Shown piece by piece: positions 56,967 through 64,000 of a DNA stretch of 64,000 bases; positions within the stretch are counted from its first letter, which is position 1, and each line of letters opens with the position of its first letter. A model generated the notes under the pieces. That model was not told where the DNA came from and did not search any database. It saw only the letters and a list, made by a program, of their open reading frames with translations. The position numbers were made by a program, and so were the translations under genes. This DNA comes from Planktothrix agardhii NIES-204 (GTDB taxonomy: Bacteria; Cyanobacteriota; Cyanobacteriia; Cyanobacteriales; Microcoleaceae). The stretch is taken from contig AP017991.1 in the NCBI GenBank assembly GCA_003609755.1, positions 248,001 through 312,000 on the forward strand. Direction: 5' to 3'.

Positions 56967-58934
56967 TTACGCCCCTCCCCGCAATTTCTCTAATACACTG
57001 CGATCCTGTAGCGTAGAAGTATCTCCCGTAATTTCCTGACCCGACGCCAGCGATCGCAATAAGCGCCGCATAATCTTCCCAGACCGGGTTTTAGGTAGAT
57101 CATCCGTAAACCGAATTTCCCCAGGACGGGCTAAGGCGCCAATTTCCTTGACAACGTGCTTCTTGAGTTCCTGTGCTAACTCATCGGACGCTTCCTTGCC
57201 TTCTTCTAAGGTGACAAAGGCGACAATCTCCTCACCCTTAATCTCATCGGGTTTCCCAACCACCGCAGCCTCAGCCACCGCGTGATGGGAGACTAAGGCC
57301 GACTCAATTTCCATTGTCCCTAAACGATGTCCCGACACACTGATCACGTCATCCACCCGACCCATGACCCAGAAATAGCCCTCCCGGTCTTGATGGGCTC
57401 CATCCCCGGCAAAATAGAGGGGAATACCATCTTTTGGTTTCAAATATTCCCAATAGGTGCGCCGGAAACGATCGGGGTCACCATATATCGTCCGCATCAT
57501 TCCCGGCCAAGGATACCGCACCACCAAATAACCACCACTATCATCGGTTACGGGATTTCCTTCGGTGTCTACCACATCCGCTAAAATCCCAGGAAAGGGT
57601 AAGGTAGCCGAACCGGGTTTGGTGGGAGTCGCCCCGGGTAAGGGGGTAATCATGAACCCGCCCGTTTCCGTTTGCCACCAGGTATCGACAATGGGGCATT
57701 TACCGTTACCAATTACCCGTTGATACCACATCCAAGCTTCGGGGTTAATCGGTTCTCCCACGGTTCCTAATAGGCGCAGAGACGATAAATTACGGGACTT
57801 GGGATGGTGTTCTCCCATTTTCATAAATGACCGAATTGCTGTGGGTGCAGTATAGAATATCGTCACCCCGTATTTTTCCACCACATCCCAGAAACAACCG
57901 GGGTTAGAAGTACGCGGCGCTCCTTCATACATTAGGGTTGTCGCCCCATTGGATAAGGGCCCATAGACAATATAACTGTGTCCAGTAATCCAACCGACAT
58001 CGGCCGTACACCAATAGACATCGGTATCCTGTAGGTCAAAAGCCCATTTATTGGTAATGTGGGTATAGAGGTTATATCCGCCCGTGGTGTGAACAACGCC
58101 CTTGGGTTTGCCCGTTGTCCCACTGGTGTAGAGGATAAATAACATATCTTCACTATCCATCGGTTCGGCGGGACAGTCGGCGGAAACTCCCTGTCTGAGA
58201 TCATGCCACCAATGATCCCGTCCGGGTTCCATATTGATTTTTTGGTTAGTTCTTTGTACCACTAAAACGTTATCAATACTGGTAGCCCCGGCTTCAATGG
58301 CTTTATCGACTTGTTCTTTTAAGGGAACAATGGCATCTTTACGCCAGCCACCATCGGCGGTAATCACTAATTTAGCTTCGGCGTCTACTAACCGATCTTT
58401 AAGTGCTTCTCCGCTAAACCCCCCAAAGACAACGGTATGGGGCGCACCAATGCGGGCACAGGCTAACATAGCAATGGCGGCTTCGGGTATCATGGGCATA
58501 TAAATGCCAATCCGATCGCCTTTTTGCGCTCCTAACTGTTTGAGAACGTTCGCCATTTGACAGACTTCTCGATGCAGTTGGAAGTAAGTTAAAGTTCGGG
58601 TATCGCCCGGTTCTCCTTCCCAAATTAAGGCGGCTTTATTTTTCCGCCAAGTGGTTAAGTGCCGATCTAAACAATTATAGGAAATATTAATTTTGCCATT
58701 GACAAACCATTTAGCAAAAGGCGGTTGCCAGTCTAAAACCTGATCCCATTTTTGAAACCAATGGAGTTCTGTTTCCGCTAGTTCTGCCCAGAACGCTTCG
58801 GGGTTGGCCTTAGCTTTTTCATAGAGTTGTTTATACTCCTCTAAGGTTTTAATGTGGGCATTCTGGGAAAACTCAGGATTAGGTTGAAACAACCGATTTT
58901 CTTGCAGAATCGATTCTATCGTAGGTTGTGACAT
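56967..58934 (-). CDS. acs: Acetate-CoA ligase (acetyl-CoA synthetase)
   Basis: Activates acetate with ATP and CoA through acetyl-AMP. The 655 residues include the AMP-binding motif [39 protein letters not shown], the WWQTETGG A5 motif, and the C-terminal [16 protein letters not shown] hinge and [13 protein letters not shown] with the regulatory lysine. The length is typical. The start lies 114 bases from that of the kinase gene on the other strand, over repeats and a hairpin. Confidence 0.97.
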   Translation of the reverse strand: MSQPTIESILQENRLFQPNPEFSQNAHIKTLEEYKQLYEKAKANPEAFWAELAETELHWFQKWDQVLDWQPPFAKWFVNGKINISYNCLDRHLTTWRKNKAALIWEGEPGDTRTLTYFQLHREVCQMANVLKQLGAQKGDRIGIYMPMIPEAAIAMLACARIGAPHTVVFGGFSGEALKDRLVDAEAKLVITADGGWRKDAIVPLKEQVDKAIEAGATSIDNVLVVQRTNQKINMEPGRDHWWHDLRQGVSADCPAEPMDSEDMLFILYTSGTTGKPKGVVHTTGGYNLYTHITNKWAFDLQDTDVYWCTADVGWITGHSYIVYGPLSNGATTLMYEGAPRTSNPGCFWDVVEKYGVTIFYTAPTAIRSFMKMGEHHPKSRNLSSLRLLGTVGEPINPEAWMWYQRVIGNGKCPIVDTWWQTETGGFMITPLPGATPTKPGSATLPFPGILADVVDTEGNPVTDDSGGYLVVRYPWPGMMRTIYGDPDRFRRTYWEYLKPKDGIPLYFAGDGAHQDREGYFWVMGRVDDVISVSGHRLGTMEIESALVSHHAVAEAAVVGKPDEIKGEEIVAFVTLEEGKEASDELAQELKKHVVKEIGALARPGEIRFTDDLPKTRSGKIMRRLLRSLASGQEITGDTSTLQDRSVLEKLRGGA

Positions 58935-58935
58935 A

Positions 58936-59020
58936 ATCAGTTATCAGTAATCAGTAATCAGTTATCAGTGTAAGAGTTAAGAGTTAAGAGTTAAGAATTG
59001 GCTTGATAATTCTTAACTTT
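58936..59020. repeat. CAGTTAT/AGAGTTA tandem repeats with hairpin in divergent promoter region
   Basis: Heptamers of the CAGTTAT type are followed by three AGAGTTA units. Then an 11-base perfect inverted repeat (AGTTAAGAATT at 58989-58999, AATTCTTAACT at 59008-59018) has an 8-base loop and a short T run. It lies between the divergent starts of acs and the kinase. Confidence 0.7.
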
Positions 59021-59048
59021 TGTGATTACTATTTACTAATTACTGTTT

Positions 59049-61238
59049 ATGGAAATGATTGGTCAATTATTAGATCGAAGATACCGGATTGTTCAAGTCC
59101 TGAGTTCAGGGGCCTTTGGACAAACCTATTTGGCTGCGGATACCCGACGTCCGGGTCATCCCCAATGTGTGGTGAAACAATTGCGACCACCTAATAATAA
59201 TTCTAATACTTTAAAGACCGCATTACGATTATTTCGCCAAGAGGCAGAAATTTTAGAACGGTTGGGAAAACATGATCAAATTCCCCAATTATTAGCTTAT
59301 TTTGAAGATCATAATCAATTTTATTTGATCGAAGAATTTGTTAGTGGACAGCCTCTTATGAAAGAGTTAGTTCCCGGGGTTCCTTGGTCAGAAGAACAGG
59401 TGATTTTATTAATCGAAGATATTTTAGAGATTTTAGTATTTGTCCATGATAATCAAGTGATTCATCGGGATGTCAACCCTTCTAATTTAATCCGTCGTAA
59501 ATCTGATAAAAAATTAGTATTAATTGATTTTGGTTCCGTCAAAGAAGTCAGTACCCGACTCGCCGATGGTAATGGTCAAGGATTACGAACCATAGCCACG
59601 GGAACTCCGTTTTATATGCCCATTGAACAGTTCCAAGGTCATCCTCAATATAATAGTGATATTTATGCTGTGGGGATGATTGCCATTCAAGCAATTACGG
59701 GGTTAGAAGCTTCAGATTTACCTAAGTTACAAGATCCAAATTTATCGAGCACCGGAGAATTGAGTTGGCAAAGTTATGCCAAAGTTAGTGCTGGATTAAC
59801 CCAAGTTATTGATAGAATGGTACACCCTTATTATAGCAAACGCTATCTGACTGTAATTGATGTTTTAGATGACTTAAGAAAGGCAACCGGACGATCGGGA
59901 TTTAATATTAATAAGTTAAAAAGTTTCCCAATTTATCAAGAAGAAAAAAAACCGATTCCTTGGCCTAAAATAATTGCAATTACCACAACGGGATTAGTCA
60001 GTTTAATCGTGATTTTTGGCTTGCTCCAAGTTTTAAATCGTCCCGATCCCGTCAAAGCTGAAAATGCCTTAAAAAGAGGCGTGGAAAAAGTCAATCAAGG
60101 TGATCCAAAAGGTGCAATTCGAGCCTTTAATCAAGCCATTAAATTTAATCCTAATAATCCCGAAGCCTATCATAAACGTGCCAATGCTTACTATGATTTG
60201 AAGGAATATGAACAAGCCTTGGCAGATTACACTAAAGCCATTGAACTAAATCCTAAGTATGTCAATGCTTATTTTAACCGGGGTTTAACTCGTTATGATA
60301 TGTCGGATTTATCTGGGGCTTTGGCTGATTTTAACCAAGTCTTAAAACAAGAACCTCAAGACGGAGATGCTTTCTATAAAAGAGGTTTAATTCATTATGA
60401 TTTAGAAGATTATACCGCCGCCATTAATGATTATAATACGGTTTTACGACTGCAACCGAAAGAAAGTAAAGTCTATCGTGCTAGGGGGACTGCATTGGTG
60501 AAATCAGGGGATTTACAAGCAGGAATGGCCGACTATACCGAAGCTATTCGCCTAGAACCAAAGAACCCGATAGGATATTATGATCGAGGTCGAGCCAGAT
60601 TTCATTTAGGGGATTATCAAGGGGCGTTAGCTGATTATAATACCGTCCTACAAATTGATCCTAATAATTCTGAAGCCTATGCAAATCGTTGTAGTGTTTA
60701 TATTAATTTATGGGACTATGATCAAGCGATTAAAGATTGCACCGAAGCGATTAATAGAACTCCGAATGAAGTTGCCTATAATAATCGTTGTATTGCTAAT
60801 TTGAATTTAAAAGATTACCCCAAAGCGATTGAAGATTGCTCAAAAGCTATTGAAATTAAAGGAGATGATTATAAAGCCTATAGTAATCGAGGATTAGCCC
60901 GTTCCGCCGCCCAGGATTATGAAGGAGCAATTGCTGATTATACCCAAGGAATTAATATTAATCCCAATGATGCCGAAGCTTATGGGAATCGTGCCCAAGT
61001 TCATGTTAGAATGAAAAATTATGATAAGGCGATCGCCGATTATGTCCAAGCCATTCGTCTGAAACCTAACTATGCTGCGGCTTATTATGGACGAGGATTA
61101 GTTAGAGTTGAAATCGGTGATAAAAGTGGCGCTATTAGTGATTTTGAACAGGCGGGAAAACTCTATTTGGAACAAGGCTTAACGGGAGGTTATAAGGATG
61201 CCCAGTTCCAAATTAAACGCTTACAATCAGGAAGTTAG
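59049..61238 (+). CDS. Serine/threonine protein kinase with C-terminal TPR domain
   Basis: The 729-residue protein has a Hanks-type kinase domain (residues 10-285): G-loop SSGAFGQTYLAAD, ATP-binding Lys43 (VVKQL), catalytic loop HRDVNPSNLI (Asp142) and DFGSVKE. Asn144 stands at the position usually held by Lys (HRDxKPxN). A transmembrane helix (about 303-325) is followed by about eleven TPR units (335-710), probably outside the cytoplasm. Such architectures are common in cyanobacteria. Targets are unknown. It is divergent from acs. Confidence 0.9.
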   Translation: MEMIGQLLDRRYRIVQVLSSGAFGQTYLAADTRRPGHPQCVVKQLRPPNNNSNTLKTALRLFRQEAEILERLGKHDQIPQLLAYFEDHNQFYLIEEFVSGQPLMKELVPGVPWSEEQVILLIEDILEILVFVHDNQVIHRDVNPSNLIRRKSDKKLVLIDFGSVKEVSTRLADGNGQGLRTIATGTPFYMPIEQFQGHPQYNSDIYAVGMIAIQAITGLEASDLPKLQDPNLSSTGELSWQSYAKVSAGLTQVIDRMVHPYYSKRYLTVIDVLDDLRKATGRSGFNINKLKSFPIYQEEKKPIPWPKIIAITTTGLVSLIVIFGLLQVLNRPDPVKAENALKRGVEKVNQGDPKGAIRAFNQAIKFNPNNPEAYHKRANAYYDLKEYEQALADYTKAIELNPKYVNAYFNRGLTRYDMSDLSGALADFNQVLKQEPQDGDAFYKRGLIHYDLEDYTAAINDYNTVLRLQPKESKVYRARGTALVKSGDLQAGMADYTEAIRLEPKNPIGYYDRGRARFHLGDYQGALADYNTVLQIDPNNSEAYANRCSVYINLWDYDQAIKDCTEAINRTPNEVAYNNRCIANLNLKDYPKAIEDCSKAIEIKGDDYKAYSNRGLARSAAQDYEGAIADYTQGININPNDAEAYGNRAQVHVRMKNYDKAIADYVQAIRLKPNYAAAYYGRGLVRVEIGDKSGAISDFEQAGKLYLEQGLTGGYKDAQFQIKRLQSGS

Positions 61239-61244
61239 TCGAGT

Positions 61245-61676
61245 TTATCTCCCAATTCGATTTTTAAAACCAGAGGCTTTAAATTGTTTGAGTTGCAGAG
61301 GAGTTTCCAGGTTAGAAGGAATCGAAATTCTAAATTCAAAATCACTAATTCCAGGGGGAACTGTATCAATACTCCCTAACCGTCCTCGATTTTGCATCAC
61401 TGGGTTATTGGTCGCATCATAAATCCGACCAAAAATATCGGCATCTACAACAACTTTTCCCGATGTATTATTCGCTTTTCCGGTAATAATAAAACAGTTG
61501 GCATCTTGACTAGAACCACTAGATATATACCCTTCTGCTAATTCAGGAGGACAGTCTTTGTAACTTAAATCTTGAAGTTGAATCGGAATTAATGCCCAAG
61601 CTGGGGGAGTCCAAAAACCGATGATTAAAATGCAGAAACAAAGGCAAAAAATAATCGGTGAAATTCTAAATTTCAT
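61245..61676 (-). CDS. Secreted hypothetical protein
   Basis: The 143 residues have an N-terminal signal peptide ending near PPAWALIPIQ. The mature part has two cysteines (CPPELAEG, NCFIITGKANN) that may form a disulfide, and a beta-rich C-terminus (ADIFGRIYDATNNPV, ISDFEFRISIPS), consistent with an Ig-like or FxLYD-type small domain. The location is periplasm or lumen. It lies 6 bases from the convergent kinase stop and 12 bases downstream of aroE on the same strand. Confidence 0.55.
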   Translation of the reverse strand: MKFRISPIIFCLCFCILIIGFWTPPAWALIPIQLQDLSYKDCPPELAEGYISSGSSQDANCFIITGKANNTSGKVVVDADIFGRIYDATNNPVMQNRGRLGSIDTVPPGISDFEFRISIPSNLETPLQLKQFKASGFKNRIGR

Positions 61677-61688
61677 ACAATTTTTGAG

Positions 61689-62552
61689 TTATTTTATATT
61701 TAGATATTGTTGGAGAGACTGACGCATAATCTCGACGGGAACAGGTTGCTGTAACCACAATTCTAAGGCAGCGGCTCCCTGAATTACTAACATTGGTAAT
61801 CCATTTAAAATCAGCGCACCTCTAGCCCCTGCTAAAGTCAAAAATTGGGTGGTTTCAGGGATATAAATTAAATCATAAGCGATCGCACCTAATTTAATTT
61901 TATCCAGCACCGACGCCTCAACGGGAGACTCCTGAACGTGAGGATACATTCCCACCGGGGTCGTATTTACCAATAAGTCCGCTTGGGGAAGAAGACTCGA
62001 TAATTGTTCCCAGGGATAGGTTTTGACCGCCACCGATAGGGGAGAAGTCACCCAACTCTGTTGAAATGTGGCCAATTTTTGGGGGTTACGACCGACAACA
62101 TAAATTTCCCTGATCCCTAACTGGGCACATCCAGCCACCACCGCCCGCGCCGCCCCGCCATATCCCAAAATCACGGCCACTTGATCATGCCAATGTTGAT
62201 GATACACCTCTAGGGGAGTCAGAAAACCCACAACATCGGTATTGGTGCCACTCCAACCCTTATGAGTCCGCCAAACAGTATTCACCGCCCCGACGGACTG
62301 AGCTAGGGTTGTCACTTCTGATAAAAAGGGTAAAATCGCCTGTTTGTGGGGAATAGTAATATTAAATCCCTGAATTCCAATAGCTGCAAATCCCTCCATA
62401 GCGACCTTTAAATCCTGGGGAGAAACCGCAAATGGCAGATAAACATAATCCACTCCTAAATAGGCGATCGCAGCATTGTGCATCACCGGAGAAAGGGAAT
62501 GTTCAATCGGATCACCGATTACTCCTAATAGTTTGGTTGTGCCCTTAATCAT
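61689..62552 (-). CDS. aroE: Shikimate dehydrogenase
   Basis: NADPH-dependent reduction of 3-dehydroshikimate in aromatic amino acid and quinone precursor synthesis. The 287 residues show GVIGDPIEHSLSPVMHNAAI (shikimate-binding SxS), NITIPHKQ with the catalytic Lys, GAVNTVWR, GTNTDVVGF with the catalytic Asp, and the NADP-binding GYGGAARAVV. It overlaps the upstream DUF3122 stop codon by 4 bases, implying translational coupling. Confidence 0.96.
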   Translation of the reverse strand: MIKGTTKLLGVIGDPIEHSLSPVMHNAAIAYLGVDYVYLPFAVSPQDLKVAMEGFAAIGIQGFNITIPHKQAILPFLSEVTTLAQSVGAVNTVWRTHKGWSGTNTDVVGFLTPLEVYHQHWHDQVAVILGYGGAARAVVAGCAQLGIREIYVVGRNPQKLATFQQSWVTSPLSVAVKTYPWEQLSSLLPQADLLVNTTPVGMYPHVQESPVEASVLDKIKLGAIAYDLIYIPETTQFLTLAGARGALILNGLPMLVIQGAAALELWLQQPVPVEIMRQSLQQYLNIK

Positions 62553-63064
62553 CTTTTCTCCTGTTTAATCAATTCTTGCCATTCTAAAATGACAGGAGGA
62601 GGAAGAGTTAGAGTGCGTTGTTGACCCTCTAACGGTAAATGTAACTTCACCTGTTCTGTTGAGGATAGTTGAGGCAAAATTTCCTTGAGGTTATATTCAC
62701 CAACATTAGGCGCTGGTGACTTTTTAGCCAATTGATCCTCAGCTTGAAATAGTCTTCCTTGACGAGTCATAATTTCTAACCCTTTAGGATGAAGAAATGC
62801 AGCCTGATTCGGAAATCCCACTAAACGTAAATTAATGGTGTCAATCTGATCATTCTTGACTCGTTTAAACAGAACAACTTGCCAAGCAGTCCCGGTTTCA
62901 TCTCGTAAGCTATGACGGGATTGATACAACATTTGTCCGGGGGCTTCTTGTTGTTGCCCGATAGTCGCGTTGGCTGGTTCTAGGATGAAAAATTGGCTTC
63001 CTAAGATTAAGAACAACAAAGTCATCCCGATGACTACGGCTTTGGTTAATAATCTCAACATCAT
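62549..63064 (-). CDS. DUF3122 family protein (exported)
   Basis: The 171-residue cyanobacterial protein has an N-terminal signal peptide (hydrophobic core about 10-30, ending near PANA). The mature part reads EAPGQMLYQSRHSLRDETGTAWQVVLFKRV, the family hallmark, followed by beta-rich sequence. No function is known. Its stop overlaps the aroE start by 4 bases, so the two are translationally coupled. An AATCCGTG repeat lies just upstream. Confidence 0.8.
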   Translation of the reverse strand: MMLRLLTKAVVIGMTLLFLILGSQFFILEPANATIGQQQEAPGQMLYQSRHSLRDETGTAWQVVLFKRVKNDQIDTINLRLVGFPNQAAFLHPKGLEIMTRQGRLFQAEDQLAKKSPAPNVGEYNLKEILPQLSSTEQVKLHLPLEGQQRTLTLPPPVILEWQELIKQEKR

Positions 63065-63107
63065 TCCTCTCTCTAAAAATCAAAAATAGCTAGGCTTTGA
63101 CCAGCTA

Positions 63108-63147
63108 AAATCCGTGTAATCAGTGTAATCCGTCTAAATCCGTGATC
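63108..63147. repeat. AATCCGTG dispersed repeat, second copy
   Basis: AATCCGTGTAATCAGTGTAA followed by TCCGTCTAAATCCGTGATCA closely resembles the 3869-3905 element. It lies between the partial ATPase stop and DUF3122. Confidence 0.6.
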
Positions 63148-64000
63148 AAAATTCCTGAGCTTCCGCCAAAATCGGGTTAATATCATACCAAAAATGTTGG
63201 GCTTGGTGATATTCAAACACCCATAAACTTCTTAATAGGGTTTGATATTCCATTTGACCACTTAATTTTTTAGTTGCTGCAACTTGACGTAACATTTGTT
63301 TTTCTTCGGCTTCAATAGCTAAGGTTAATTGATGGCGACGTTGTAAAATTACCTCCTCTAAGGATTGTCTGGTTAATGGAGGATCTTCTTTTTGTAAACA
63401 GCTATATAACAAAATTAATAAACTGCGAACATGACCGCCACTGATAGTACAAAGTCGATCTAAAGTTTCAGGAGTGTCAAAAATTTGTGTTACTAAGTCT
63501 GGATATTCCTTCGGATCAATACCCGGAAAAGCTCGAGCCATTACCATTTGGCGTAATAGTTCAATTCCTGCTTCGCAGGGTGTACCATCTTCAAATTTTA
63601 CCGTCACCATTGGTAAAGTTTTTGGGTCGCTCCCAAAGCGATTCATCAGTTGTCCTAAATCATTAGAAAAAATTAAACCCAACGGAATCGTATAAACAAC
63701 ATGACAATTGAGTTTATTCAGTTGTTCGCCCCGATCAATAAATAAATATTCCGGTTGCGGGCGTCCGGTACTATTTTTGCTATCAATAATTCGGTCTAAA
63801 TTATCAACAATTACGACCAAACCCTGTTTTCCCATTTGTTTCAATTGTTGGATCGAGGGTTCTAATAATTCTTTATTGATCGCCTCTAAAATATTATTAG
63901 TTCGAGGTTCTAAATATTGACGCAATAAAGACCTTAAATCTCGACTATCTTTGGTTTTAGCCGTAATATTCCCAATTCCCGTTGATAGGGAAAACTCCCC
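63146..64000 (-). CDS. P-loop ATPase-like protein, C-terminal part (runs off right edge)
   Basis: The frame is open from base 64000 to the stop at 63146, about 284 residues, with no start inside the window. VVIVDNLDRII is a Walker B motif, and SGGHVRSLLILLYSCLQKED resembles a sensor/arginine region of STAND/AAA-type ATPases. The C-terminus (WVFEYHQAQHFWYDINPILAEA) is helical. The Walker A loop lies outside the window. Signalling or defence ATPases have this layout, but the family is not certain. Confidence 0.65.
   Translation of the reverse strand, partial: GEFSLSTGIGNITAKTKDSRDLRSLLRQYLEPRTNNILEAINKELLEPSIQQLKQMGKQGLVVIVDNLDRIIDSKNSTGRPQPEYLFIDRGEQLNKLNCHVVYTIPLGLIFSNDLGQLMNRFGSDPKTLPMVTVKFEDGTPCEAGIELLRQMVMARAFPGIDPKEYPDLVTQIFDTPETLDRLCTISGGHVRSLLILLYSCLQKEDPPLTRQSLEEVILQRRHQLTLAIEAEEKQMLRQVAATKKLSGQMEYQTLLRSLWVFEYHQAQHFWYDINPILAEAQEF

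Overview
The window comes from a cyanobacterium. It encodes photosystem II D1 (psbA), the phycobilisome-degradation protein NblA, a split DnaE with the N-terminal half of the DnaE intein, MenD for phylloquinone synthesis, and many small proteins found only in cyanobacteria (DUF3143, DUF1830, DUF3122 and others). GCGATCGC octamers (HIP1) recur throughout. Moderate A+T content, heptanucleotide tandem repeats, several Uma2-family nucleases and a group II intron suggest a filamentous Oscillatoriales genome of the Planktothrix type. That genus assignment is inference.

Layout: 1-7.1 kb carries the 5' part of a sulfotransferase-like gene, a TPR protein, a pentapeptide-repeat protein, a J-domain membrane protein, DUF3143, and the lysA-cdaA-uppS cluster (diaminopimelate for peptidoglycan, c-di-AMP synthesis, undecaprenyl diphosphate). 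7.3-9.6 kb is a decayed restriction-modification locus. 9.6-19.9 kb holds a B12/radical SAM protein, DUF1830, a Uma2 nuclease, a response regulator, monothiol glutaredoxin with BolA, a subtilase with a P-domain, and YebC. 20-24.5 kb is menD and dnaE-N. 24.7-26.3 kb is a ScaI-like type II R-M pair. 26.4-31.4 kb has a PBP4-type carboxypeptidase, a HIT protein, psbA, NAD kinase and a second Uma2 protein.

31.4-41.1 kb contains an SGNH-like lipoprotein, then a compact three-gene operon (winged-helix protein, AAA-type ATPase, DUF1802 + Mrr-like nuclease). This operon is the best candidate here for an undescribed defence system. It is followed by an M32 carboxypeptidase, three small membrane proteins and nblA. 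41.2-52 kb is mostly housekeeping: anmK, a PP2C phosphatase, an ABC1/UbiB kinase, a coiled-coil protein with an ORF-less group II intron just upstream of its start, a third Uma2 protein, rimK, gcvT, rseP, nth and rpsN. 52-64 kb has an RfbD-like reductase, a compositionally unusual alcohol dehydrogenase, an FMN reductase, a thermonuclease-like protein, a Uma2 gene fused in frame to a RelE-like toxin remnant, acs, a Ser/Thr kinase with TPRs, aroE with DUF3122, and an ATPase running off the right edge.

Three loci concern foreign-DNA control: the decayed methylase, the intact ScaI-like pair and the ATPase/nuclease operon. No tRNA, rRNA, CRISPR array or intact insertion sequence was found.
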